A DNA stretch of 64,000 nucleotides from Malurus cyaneus samueli (Eukaryota > Chordata > Aves > Passeriformes > Maluridae), in the NCBI GenBank assembly GCA_009741485.1, contig CM019227.1, positions 15,582,057 to 15,646,056 of the forward strand, given 5' to 3'. A model generated the notes under the pieces. That model had not been told where the DNA came from, ran no database searches, and was given only the letters and a program-made list of their open reading frames with translations. This document shows positions 36,809-48,113 of the stretch, piece by piece. A program made the position numbers and the translations under genes. Position 1 is the first letter of the stretch; every line of letters begins with the position of its first letter.

Positions 36809-38029
36809 TGTTTGATGATGTTTCAGGGCATTCCAGAAGCTTGCAAGGTACAAATTCCCCTCTGGCAGCCGAGCTGCAGGCCTGGGGATCAGTCATTCCA
36901 TAAACACATCTAATCGAATTCTGCTCAATGTCTCAGGAAAATTGAAGGCAGACGAGAATATTCAGAACAGACATCTGAAATGAATTTCACATATAAAATC
37001 AATCTACCAACCCCCCACAAAAAATGAAGCATTAGGTGACTCATCTGGATGTCAGAACATCAGGAACTCGGGGCAGACTGGAATAAGTAAGTCCTGAGGA
37101 GTGCAGGACACGTGGATGCAGGAATGACCCAACCCTCTGCCCACAGAGGGAAAAACAGGCAGAGATTCCAGAGAAAGATGCCAGGGAAGATGGAAGAAAT
37201 AAAAACAGTGCATCAAAGTCTTATGGAAAAGATTTTTCATCCTTTGCTGTACAATCAATGATAAAAAAAAAGCAAAAATACACGGGAGAAGTAGTCACTC
37301 TGTTTCTGAGAGAGATATTCACTGAAATGTAGTGCAGAGCCTGATATTAGATAATATTACAGTCTGGATTCCTCTCAGAGAACTGTTCTATCACACTGGC
37401 CATCTCCTCCACACAGCAATCACGTGTACCATCCTACCATTAAATGGCAAAAATTAACTTTAAATTGAGCCTACCTGACATGTAAAAGAAAACAAAAAAT
37501 TCCTCCTAGAGTAAAAGCCCCTCATTTGGCCAGACCAATCTGATAATGGAAAAAATGCCTCCTAAAGGCAAAAGATGATCAACAGGAGAGACACAGATTC
37601 TCAAAGATCCATCCTTATTCTAATTCCAGGGATGCAGAGCAGTGCTTAGGGTTGAAAAATACTGTAGGACTTGCTAAATTTCTGAGTTTTAACATTCAGC
37701 CCTGAACCCTGCTGTACTGAGAAAAGCTCTGTCCTTTCAAAAGGTGAATATTAAATCAGACATCATTTTTTCAGTCTTTGTTTTGACAGAATTATGAGCC
37801 CATTACTAACAAAGAAAATAACTGAATATAAAAAGCCTGCAAAGTTTTAGCTGAAAACTGCTCAGCGAAACAAAGCTGAGCTCTGATTGTACCTTCAGAT
37901 TACATTATTTTTGTCTGATTTAAAGAAAGCAAAAATAAAAATCACAGTCAGCAAGGTCAGCAGTGAATGAGCAATGAAACCACACCGCCAGATCTGAGCA
38001 GAGGCACAGGAGGAGACACCTCAAGCCCC
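36809..38029. other. unique sequence, no gene seen
   Basis: Single-copy AT-rich DNA between the tandem repeat and the LTR-like block. No supported exon. Confidence 0.5.
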
Positions 38030-38660
38030 AGATGTGATGGGCTCACCCAGCACTGTCCTGCTCCCCCTCCCATCAGGACAGGGGACAAAAGGATGGAAAA
38101 GCTCAGAGTTCAAGGTTAGGACAGGTCAGTTATTGTCACAGGCACAACAGGCTCCACTTGGGAAAGGTAATTCAATTTATTGCCTGTTTGAAAGGTGGGA
38201 AACACAGACAAAAGCTAAACCAGCTTCCCCACACCCCATCCTGAATTATTTTCCTCAGATTCCACTTCAGCCCTTCATTCCCAGCTCCTCTCCTTCCTCC
38301 TCCCTGGTGTGGCACAGAGGGATGGGCAGAGGATGGGTTATGGCCAGCCCAGAGCTGCTCCTCTCTGCTGTTCCTTTTCACATTTTCAGCCCCATTTTTC
38401 CCTGCTCCTGCACAGATCCCCCAGGGATCCCTGCCCTGCTCCTCCTGCTCTCCCAGGGCTGTTTTCCTCCCTCCTCAGCAGCCTCTGCCCTTTCCCAATC
38501 AATTTTCCTGGCAGTGGGATTGCTGGGCTGTGTGATGGAGTTCGTGTCACCTCTGGTCCCCCAGGAGCCGTGTTTGGGGCTGTGACCCAGAGGGCTGTGG
38601 GGAGGGATGTCCCTTCCCTGAGGAGGAATGTCCCCTCCTGCTGAGCCCCAAAGCCTCTGC
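38030..38660 (-). mobile_element. probable avian endogenous-retrovirus LTR remnant, minus strand
   Basis: The segment around 38090-38190 (GGACAGGTCAGTTATTGTCA, CAACAGGCTCCACTTGGGAA, AATTCAATTTATTGCC) has the layout I associate with the polyadenylation end of an abundant avian ERV LTR read in reverse. On the minus strand it gives an AATAAA followed by a Thr/Val-rich leader-type region. A GC-richer portion with CTCCTTCCTCC and CCCAGAGCTGCTCCTCTCTG follows to about 38660. Clear retroviral coding remnants and an opposite LTR were not seen, so it is probably a solo or degraded LTR. The family assignment is from memory of the sequence pattern and may be wrong. Confidence 0.5.
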
Positions 38661-38697
38661 CATAAAAGCCAGAAGCTGGAATGGGACACAGCCGGGG

Positions 38698-38764
38698 TTC
38701 TGTCCCCATCCCATTTTGGGGATTCTATCTCCATCCCATTTTTGGGATTGTGTCCCCATCCCAG
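38698..38764 (+). repeat. 25-bp tandem repeat
   Basis: Two full units and a partial one of TTCTGTCCCCATCCCATTTT plus GGGGA, just to the right of the LTR-like block. Confidence 0.88.
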
Positions 38765-40421
38765 CCCATATTTCTGCTCACAAGACTATTGCAGAGCCAG
38801 ATGCCCAAGATTCCTCCCCAAGTACCCCAAACCTCAGCTCCTCTCACCTACACCATTTATTTTTAATACCCGCACCATCAATTCTCTCAATCCTTTTTTT
38901 TCTCTCCTTAGTATGATGAACACAGATTTTCTGTGAAACCACCAATTTTGGCAATTCTTTCTCTCCTTTCTATCTTCACCACATTGCAGCACAGTTTTCT
39001 CACATTCAGGGGCTCTCAGGTGGGCACAGCCTGAGCATTATCTGACCCTGCACAATAACACTTTTCTCCAGAGGCTCCTCACTTTTATTTCATTTGTCCT
39101 TTGTACTCATTCAAGCAAACACAAAGAAACCACGGGGCAGTGGTGAATTAGGACCTAAATTTTAATTCTTGTTCTAGAGCCTTGATTGCTTTTATTCCGC
39201 TAGAGGCAAGCTCTCAAGACATAAACAGAATTAAAAATGCATGGGCCGGACTTAAAATGTAATATAATAAATGAAATGTGATACTGCTACTTAACAGCCC
39301 GAGCTGGTGGAAGTTCAAAGCTGTGCTGTATTTCAATTATAAAATGAAACATCACTGTGTTCAAAGGAAAAACATCTACTGAGACACTAAACCCCTTCTG
39401 GAGGTTTTCTTGTGCTATTTCCCCATTTTTGAGTGAGAACTCCAGGGGAGGTGCGATCAAATCTCAAACCCATTCGGGTCACCAAACCAGGTTATCAAGG
39501 TGACCTAATTAATGGAATGTTTAGTTGATGAGGACGTTTCCATCAAAGGCTGAGCAGTCTCCAGTGGCTCTGGGGGTTAGTTTATTAAGTAAAAAAAAAA
39601 AAAAAAAGTAGCAGAGCATATTTCTTTATATTTCTGAAATATCTTAATTACAAATGGTTCAGGAAACACTTTTCAGCTGCCAGCTGGGGTCAGCCCATCA
39701 CAGCATGGATATTTAGGGGACATCTGCAGCTTCAGTGACTTGCTAGGGAGTGGCTCGATCCAAAACTCCACACTTTAAAAAAAAAAAACAACCCGAACAA
39801 GACTTCATTCTCTGTCAATTCATAGGTGAGGGAAGGAAATGAAAGCAGAGGAAAGAGGAAGGATTTAATTCTTGGATGGATCTTACAAGGTAAAATACAA
39901 ATATACTGCCTGTGCTTTTTAAACTCTGATAGATGGTGTCACAAACATCACACGAATACATAATGGGGTTTTGGATGATAAACCCACCTATTGTTATGTA
40001 CCTATGACACATCTCTGTATTAACATGCCCACATCACAGGAGAGACTTGCTACAATCACGGGTTGAATGGCTGCAACAATTAAAAGCATTTTAGTTGACC
40101 AAGCTTGCAATTTGAATTCATTGGAAGCCATTCCCACTGCGTGCTCTGAAGAAATTAAAGTCTGCTGCAGCGACTAGCCAAAAATGTTACTCTGTATGCT
40201 GTAAACCACGCCAGATTGTGAGAGGTTGGTGGGATGTCACATTCCAGAAGGTCCCTCCAGTGACTGAAAATTGCATCAGTGCTCATGGATTCAGCTCTGA
40301 GTCCCAGCAGCAGGGGAAACTCTTAAAACTCTTCCAGCTACAGCATGGACAGGATTGGGAAAATCTCCTCACCAGGAAAGCACAGGCTGTTTTCAAGAGA
40401 TGATTTTTTAGCTAAGTTAAA

Positions 40422-40497
40422 CAAAAAAAAAAAAAACCCAAAAAAAAAAAAAACAAAACAAAAAAACAAACAAACAAACAACAAAAAAAAAAAAAAG
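40422..40497. repeat. A-rich (AAAC)n run
   Basis: A tracts interrupted by C or CCC, with four AAAC units near 40467-40480. Confidence 0.9.
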
Positions 40498-42166
40498 TAA
40501 ACTGAACCTAGTTGAAGATGGTGTTTGGGCTAGCAAAGAGTGATGAAAAGCGAGGCTGTGCTGGTGCTGCTGCTGAACAGACAAAACCTGATTTGGGTGC
40601 TCTCCACCAGGCTGGTGGTTTGTAGTGGCCATAAAAATGATGAGGTGAATCATGGGGAGAATTCCTTCGGGGAAACACAACTGATACCACTATTTTACAG
40701 CTTCCAAGCCAGTGGAGAAAGTTTATAAATTTAAATTGCCTGGTGGGAAATCTTGGCCCACAGAGCAATTCTAACTCCACAGTTTCCCCTGCAGTTGACC
40801 ACCAACTTCCTAAATCCTGATTTTCTATTTTCCATTTTTTTTTTTTTTCCCAACAAGTAATTATTTGCTTTTAGGAGAAAAACAACCTTTAGTAATTAAA
40901 TTTTGCTACTTCACTTTTTTTTTCCCTGTAGAATAGGATTGTTATTCTTGCTTCTCCATTTTAGTTTGTCAGGTCCTGTCATTCCAGTCTTAATAAAAAA
41001 AAATAATTTTTTTTCTGGTATTAAACACTATCCTACCAAGTGTGTTGAGAGTCCAAACTCCACCACCCAAGACAGAGCTCCAGCCCCCTGTGCTGTTTGT
41101 TTTGAGATTTGCAGATAGGTCCATCTGAACCCTGACAGTGTCCAGGTTATTGCCAGCCTCCTGCAACATCACTGGAGAAACAGAATCTTCTGTACCTTTG
41201 AAATTATAATTTCACACCTTTGTGATATATAAAAGACCTTTAAACCATGCTTCAATAATTTTTAGAAGTCCTTTAGAAATTGTTTAAAAAAATAATCAAA
41301 ATTACAGCAGAATGTAAGAGAATTCTTTAGAAATGTGGTGCTCAAAGACTATGTTGTTGGCTGAACGCATCAGGGTCAGCTTTCATGGACAAATTACCTT
41401 CCTTGCTGTCAGGTTTTTCTCTAAATATTCTTTCTTGAACCGTCTGTTTTTTCTAAAATAGCAAACCTGTTGCAATAAGAGCAAACGACACCTCAGTATT
41501 TCCCAGCTGCCCAGGCTGGAGAAATGCACCCAGCAAACAACAGTTTCACAAACACAATCTGTTTTCCTGCACCTTTAAAGAATATAATTAAACCTGGGTG
41601 AAGGCAGTGCAAAGCAGGTAAAACTCGAGCTTTTTTTTGCTCCAAATGTGGTGATTTTTTGATAAAGGTGATCGATTGTGTCTGGGTAAGTTTGCTTAAT
41701 ATTTGCCATGGCCACTGTCTTGACTGGGGCTCAATCAATCACTTGGAACAGGAAATCAGGGCTAATGCACTCAGCCAAAATCTGTGATGCTCTCAGTTAA
41801 TCCATCACAGCCTCCTGGGCAGTGTCAGGAGGAGCCCTGGCAGTGGGTGTGCACTCACAATGGACCTTTGGGCTTGTTTTTATTCTGAAACAGATTTCTT
41901 CAACTGCATAGAAAATTTTAAATCACAGGAACCATGTTCTCCACCGCAAGCTGAGCTGTAGCTGGAATTTGAAATCCATCAAATGCAGTGTGTCTTTTAA
42001 AAATTTCCAAATAAAAACCATGTATTAACATTTTTGAGGTTCCATGTTGAAAAAATTAACAGCAAAACTCCAATGGACTTCAAACAAGGCCACATTGTCT
42101 ATCAACTTCAGTGGATTTTAATTCCCATCATTCACCTTAGTACTTTTTCTAATAACTTCCTAAACT

Positions 42167-42315
42167 TCTTTTTTTCTTTTCTTTCTTTTCTTTTCTTCTT
42201 TTCTTTTCTTTTCTTTTCTTTTCTTTTCTTTTCTTTTCTTTTCTTTTCTTTTCTTTTCTTTTCTTTTCTTTTCTTTTCTTTTTTTCTTTTTCTTTTCTGT
42301 TTCTGTTTTGTTTTT
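42167..42315. repeat. (TTTTC)n pyrimidine microsatellite
   Basis: About 20 near-perfect TTTTC units, then a T/G-rich tail. The plus strand is pure pyrimidine for more than 100 bases. Confidence 0.95.
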
Positions 42316-43846
42316 GGGGGGCTTTTTTTAAATATGGCTGTTAAACTTTAGTATGTTTTACATGTGAAATAGTCTCATTTCTTTTAATACCTTGTCGGTC
42401 ACAGATAAGCTCCCACATAGAGGAAAGTACATAAATATTCTTTAAAAAGTAGAAAAATACAAATGATTTGGATATTTCTGCATCCACATCCCTGACTCAG
42501 GAGTATGCAACCTTTGATGGTTGGAAATTAACTCTTAGAATAGAAAAAAAATATGAAATTTCTCAATATGAAAAAAAGCAAAAGCATCAAATGGAGATTC
42601 TTTTCTTAAATTTATTATCTCATTCCTCATATATAACTTTATTTAAACTTTAAAAAAAAACAGCAGAAAATTTAAACTCTGAGGAAGAGCATTCTGTGCA
42701 AGCTGAGCTACAGGACAGTTGAAATAATCCTCAGAGGAAGGGGGAAAACCCATGGAAATCTCTAAATTTTGTCACATGGAAAAGACTGAACCTAATGATT
42801 TCATTTACCATTTCTCCAAGCCTTTAGAATTCCTTGTACATTTTCTGCTTCCTGTGAAATTTCAGGATGTGTGTGATCATTCAGGATCCCATCACAGCAC
42901 CTCCTTTCAGATTCACTTGCTCCCCAATCATGCCCACAACGTAATTAACACTGCAGCTCTCATTCACCCACAGAAATTCCCCTAAATCTGATGACCTGTA
43001 GCAAGTCATCAGAGGGAAAGTGATCATGTTCCAATTCTTTATGAAATTCCTCTTTGAAGGACACGGACTTTCAGAGTTCTCCCAGCTCATTTTCTTCATC
43101 CACCCTGAAGTGTCTCACAAGTGCCCAGCCTGAGCATCACCAGCATCACCGGTGACAGCACCTGCTTGATAACCACTTTTATTTTGGTTTTCTGTCATCT
43201 GCTGAGTGCCATTTTGACAATAGCCAGTCCACTTTAGCGATCCAATCTTCCAGGGAACAATTTGCTGTTGTGGGTGGGTTTGTGTGTTCTCTCTCAAGAG
43301 CAATATCACTGCACTTTGGAGCTCATGAGCAGGGACAAAGCTGGAGAGGAGAGCTCCAGTGGAGAGCCTGGAAATCTTAAGTATCCTGAGTTAATAGCCA
43401 TGGTGTGAAACTGGAGACATATTTTCAGCTCTGTACAAAACATAAAAATTCAATTATTGACTATTGTCTGTATGGGAAATTTAAATTTTGTGTCAGTCCT
43501 CTGAACCGCACATGTCGAGGATTAGAATTAAGTTTTTCTCTTCCTTCATTGCTGATATTGTCTATTTTTCACCACTGCTGTGTTATTCAAACTTGAGGTG
43601 CCATAGGCCATGCCTTCAATCTTGTTTTAGAGGAGATTTCTTTATGCCAGTAATTGAATGGTAGGCTTTATGTCAACTTACTTGTTTGTCTACACGGAGC
43701 ACTGTCACCAGCTGTGCCTATAACAATGATTTCTTTTGTGACATGTACGTCATTATCTCCTCCAGGAATTTGTCCAAGGCCAACAATTCACTTCAAATAG
43801 TTATTCTGAAAACCATCAGAATGAAAGTACTTTGAAATATTATTAC

Positions 43847-43966
43847 CTTAGGACAAAAACGATGCGCTGATTTATCTGTGCGCAATTTCCTCCATATCCT
43901 TGGTCTCTCTGCACATGAACAGAATTTCACCAAGAGCGTGGATTTAGAGCTAAGGCCATAAGGGAA
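43847..43966 (-). other. candidate internal exon (minus strand), unidentified
   Basis: On the minus strand a pyrimidine-rich tract (CTCCTTTTCCCACTGCTATC, then TTTCAAG) precedes 120 bases that are open in one frame (40 codons, including KFCSCAERPRIWRKLRTDKS) and end CCTAAG|GTAATA. The length is a multiple of three, and the segment has several CpG while its surroundings have few. No domain is recognised. It could be a real exon, a conserved non-coding element or chance. Confidence 0.22.
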
Positions 43967-44467
43967 CTTGAAAGATAGCAGTGGGAAAAGGAGCTTTCCA
44001 TTCTGTGACATAATTAGCAGCATTATTAAAATTTAGCATTATTGCAGAGTGTTTAGTTTTGTTTGTTTTTTTATTCCATGACTGATAGCAATACAGTGCC
44101 ATCCATATCTTCCTGCACACAGAAGTGAAGGCACCAAAAGTCTGTTTACTCCATGTCCTTCATCTTTCATTGCAGCATGGCCAGAATGCAATACCAGAGC
44201 TAAGAGCTCTATTTCTGAAGAGGTCAATAAACCCCATTTTCACCTCTGACCTAAGTCCACAACTGATCCCAGTGGTCTGATTTTGCTTTTAGCTTAACAC
44301 CAGGACAGTGCTTTTCCCCATTCCATGGAATGGGGGCAGAGAGGGAATCTCAGAGCAAACTCACTCGAGGAGGGGATACAGTCTGAGGTGTGTGGGTTGG
44401 TGGAGTTTGACACCCTGTGCTCAAACAGCGTTTACTGCATTTCTATCCTGCACTGGAAAATATTCAC

Positions 44468-45050
44468 AGGATCATGGAATGGTTTGGGTGGGAAGGGACC
44501 TTAAAGATCACCCAGTTCCACCCCTGCCATGGGCAGGGACAGCTTCCACTGTCCCAGGCTGCTCCCAGCCCCAATGTCCAGCCTGGCTTTGGACACTGCC
44601 AGGGATCCAGGGGCAGCCACAGCTTCTCTGGCCACCCTGTGCCAGGGTCTCCCCACTCCGCCAGGGAACAATTCCTTCCCAATATCCCATCCATCCCTGC
44701 CCTCTGGCAGTGGGAAGCCATTCCCTGTGTCCTGTCCCTCCATCCCTTGTCCCCAGTCCCTCTCCAGCTCTCCTGGATCCCCTTAGGCCTGAAGGGCTCT
44801 GAGCTCTCCCTGGACCTCTCTCTCCCAGTGACACCCCCAGCTCTCCCAGCCGGTCCAGAGCAGGCTCCAGCCCTGGGAGCATCTCTGTGGGATCCTCTGG
44901 ATCTCTCCAGCAGGTCCAGTCCTTCTTGGGGGTCCCCAGAGCTGGAAGCAGCACTCCAGGTGGGATTTCACAAGAGTGGAGTAGAGGGGCAGCATCCCCT
45001 CCCTTGCCCTGCTGCCCACACTGCAGGGATGAGCACAGCCCAAGGGGGAT
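44468..45050 (-). mobile_element. CR1 LINE, 5'-truncated, minus strand
   Basis: The left end reads ATCATGGAATGGTTTGGGTG then GGAAGGGACCTTAAAGATCA, the reverse complement of the avian CR1 3' end. Moving right, the minus strand encodes the decayed C-terminal part of the CR1 reverse-transcriptase protein. Recognisable pieces are MLPLYSTLVKSHLECC and a WESWGCHWEREVQGEL-like stretch matching the usual REGxLPLYSALVRPHLEYC and LRELGLFSLEKRRLRGDL. The frame is broken by shifts and stops, so it is an inactive copy. The 5' part of the element is missing, as in most CR1 copies. Confidence 0.93.
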
Positions 45051-47973
45051 TTCTGGGCTGCTGGAGTGTGTGGAGCTCATCATCGAGAAACTCTCCCTTA
45101 CAAACCCATGCCAACAGCCCCCCAGCATCCATGAGGAGCAGTTTTAAACACACATACCTGCATTATGCCATCTCATTATCTCAGGTATAACAATGCCCGT
45201 AGAGCTGTTGAGATTTTCCCTTTATAGCTCGGCAAGGGTTCCAGGATAAAAGGTGACTGCCCATGGAATGTCACACCACAAATCACACATCCCATTAAAA
45301 CACCAGCACTCTGCTAATCGAGGCAATTGCAGCCCAAACCAGAGCGGAGGGCTTTGCACAGGGCTGCTGAGTGAAATATGAATTTGATATTGTCGCTGAA
45401 GATTCTCGACGCAAGTTATTTCTGCCACTTGAAACAAAGGACACGAGAGGTTTTTTAACACCTAGCCTGGTGCAGATGAATGCAAAATGCATGGGTTTAC
45501 TGCTATCAGTGTAATAGCTCCTTGCAGCCCCTCTCCCCCCACTCCCACACACACATACATTATTCAGCGTGTTAGAGACCATCTGGAACCTGCTCCTGAA
45601 ATAGCCCAGGACTTGATGACCTTCCAGATACGCCGCAAAAAACCATTTGTTTGACAAGGGTTTGGGGGAAGGTTGTGGGTGTGTTGTTTCTGGAGGCTTA
45701 GAGCGGGCTATTTTACAGTTTTGATTAATGCTTGATTTAATTTACTATTTGTATGTGACTGTTTTGGAGAGGGAGAGGTCACCCACTCTTAATGTTGGGT
45801 TTAATGAATGCTTCCAGCGTTTACTGCTCCAATATAACTGAGCACAGCACCAACCCTGGCACAGGGCCTGATTCCTGTCCATCACAGCCACCAGGAGCCT
45901 CTCTCTGCTGGAGCTGCTGGAGCTGCTGGGCTTTGAGCAGCACAGGATTTCCCCTCTCCTGAGACACCAGCCAGGAGCAGGAGCAATTGTGACAGAGCTC
46001 ATTGCTGAAAAACTCCTGAGCATCACATCAGAGCCTGCTAAATGTGCATTGTACCCTCTGTGTGGTGATATCCATAAAAAAAAATACAGATCCTGAAGAG
46101 TCCTGGCTTGTGCAAGCATCTGAGGAATTAAATCATAAACAGTTGTGTGAAATAAAGACAAAACCCTGCCAATTGTTCATTCAACTCTTGCTTCCTCTTT
46201 TCTTTACTACTGCCCAGGATTTAGAGACTGTGCACATCCCTTGTGGCAAGGACAAAGTTTTTGAATATGGTGTGGAAGATGATGAATGATCGATGGTGTG
46301 ATTAAAAGAGCCGAGTGTGGAGAAGAGGGCACGGGCACGGGGCTGCAATGAGGTTAATGATCTTGCTTGGGTTATTTATATGGAATAAATAATTCCAGAA
46401 TGGCACAGTTTGCTGCTTGCTGACAGCAAAAGAGTCTGCTGCCTCCCATATGCAGAAAGCAATGGAATTGCTACTGAAGTAAATACCAAACACTGTTCAA
46501 AGGAGGAAATGTACTTGTGTAGATAACTGGGGCAGAAATTTAGACAGAAATCACATAATTAACTCCAGGAGATCTATCAATGCAAGCCTGTGAGTAAATA
46601 CCTGTTTCTTTGAATTAAAAGTCAGGGATTTGCACTTAAAGACACAGAAAAAAATTTGCAGCACATCACCCTTTTCATCAGAAATAATTTCTGTAGTAGG
46701 AGGGGCAGGGGGGAGAATCTACTGGAATGATAAGATACATGAGAAAATGAATCAATAAATCCTGTATTTTGGTGAGATGAAGAACCAGCTTGAGAGTGCA
46801 CTTTGGACACAGCACCTTGTGCCTCATTTGTGCAGGAAGGATGTACCCACTCAGCACACGGCCCATGCTCCTTCCTGGGCTGTTTGTAAACAATCACTGG
46901 GAGTTTGTGCAGAACTCAGACACCTCATCCCTTCTCTGCCTCATTTATCCTCAACAACAACAGGTTTTTAGCTTTACTTCTGCTGAAAATGTTCATGGCA
47001 AATTTCCAAAATAAACTCATTTCCTCTCAGGAACGAGCAGAGGGACTGTACCTGTGTGAACCCCACAGTGGAACCTGGCCCTGCACATCCCCTCTCAGCC
47101 TCACCATGTTAAAAGTCAAAAAAGGTTTCCACGATTTGGAGCACAACCCCCCTGCAGCCCCACACAGCTTTTAGTGAGTGCCCAGTTGAAGTCTCTCAAT
47201 AACATTTGAGTTTCAGGGCTGATTTGTGTCTGGAGTGCTGTAAAGCCCCGCCATGCCTTGTAACAGCGCGTGTCTCCAGCTGCTTAAGTTGCTTATTTTC
47301 CAAAAGGTTACACGTAAAGTGCAGGTCATGGGGATTAAGTCATGTAGCTCCCACGGAGTACAGCAGGAATTTCACAGTAGAATCCCTGCAAATTCTTTTG
47401 GGAGATGTATTAATTTTTAATGAGTCATTAATCACTTTGCTGACTCCCCAGCCAGCGCTGCTGAAGCAGCCTGACATCAACAGCTGAGGATGGTGTTTAG
47501 GATTCCTTAGAAGCAGAAACTGCCTTGTTTACTCCAGGATTTTGGAGACTGGCTCGTGAAGCACAGGCTTTGCCTTTCACTGGCAGGACACTTCATCTGA
47601 AAATAGAGCTGGGCATCCACTAAAAGAATTAACCTAAAATGTGTCAAGGAAAGCATTAAAAACTGACAGCATCTGAAGCCATCAGAAAACAGTGTCCATG
47701 GGATTTGTGAGCACAATTCATTCCAAATATTTCCTTGGCTGGTGAAATGTGTAACCTGAATAATGTAACTTGGGAATGATTCCTGAGCTGTATCTTTTCA
47801 AACAGAACTTGCATTTAGGAGAAGTTTTTCGGGGTCCAACATCACAAAATTATTGAAATTATGCCGGGATTAATCAGCACTAATGAGACACACAGCAGAG
47901 GTGTTTTCTCTGTGGCTGAAGAGCAAAGCAGCAAACACCAGGCATTTAAATATATTAATAGAGGGGAGGCTGC
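45051..47973. other. unique sequence, weak exon and regulatory signals
   Basis: Positions 45190-45480 carry about eight CpG in roughly 280 bases next to CpG-poor flanks and may be a conserved non-coding element. A candidate terminal exon at 46218-46289 is listed separately. No other gene is seen. Confidence 0.4.
46218..46289 (+). CDS. candidate terminal coding exon, unidentified
   Basis: A strong pyrimidine tract (CTTGCTTCCTCTTTTCTTTA then CTACTGCCCAG) is followed by 23 sense codons and TGA. The peptide starts DLETVHIPCGKDKVFEYG and has an acidic end (VEDDE). An ATTAAA polyadenylation-type signal lies 12 bases after the stop (46301-46306). The pattern fits a last exon on the plus strand, but I do not recognise the peptide and see no partner exon with certainty. 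Chance is possible. Confidence 0.2.
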   Translation, partial: DLETVHIPCGKDKVFEYGVEDDE

Positions 47974-48030
47974 ATTATTATTTTATTACTTTTTATATTA
48001 TTATTATTTATATTATTATTATTATTATTA

Positions 48031-48061
<31 letters not shown>

Positions 48062-48113
48062 GTTGTTGTTGTTGTTGTTTTATTATTATTATTTTTTATT
48101 ATTATTATTATTG
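47974..48113. repeat. (TTA)n microsatellite with a (TTG)n core
   Basis: Imperfect ATT/TTA units on both sides of a clean run of about six TTG units (48061-48078). Confidence 0.93.

Larger units (their letters stand above)
38765..43846. other. unique AT-rich sequence with simple repeats, no gene identified
   Basis: Contains poly(A) at 39591-39607 and 39777-39788. The stretch 39160-39310 has several CpG and TAAT cores and may be conserved. No coding exon is supported. Confidence 0.45.

Noticed and set aside
38034..38585. 183-codon plus-strand frame
   Set aside because: It falls in the LTR-like block, antisense to the element, with no known domain.
44417..45190. 257-codon plus-strand frame
   Set aside because: Antisense to the CR1 element. 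The true coding remnant is on the minus strand and frame-broken.
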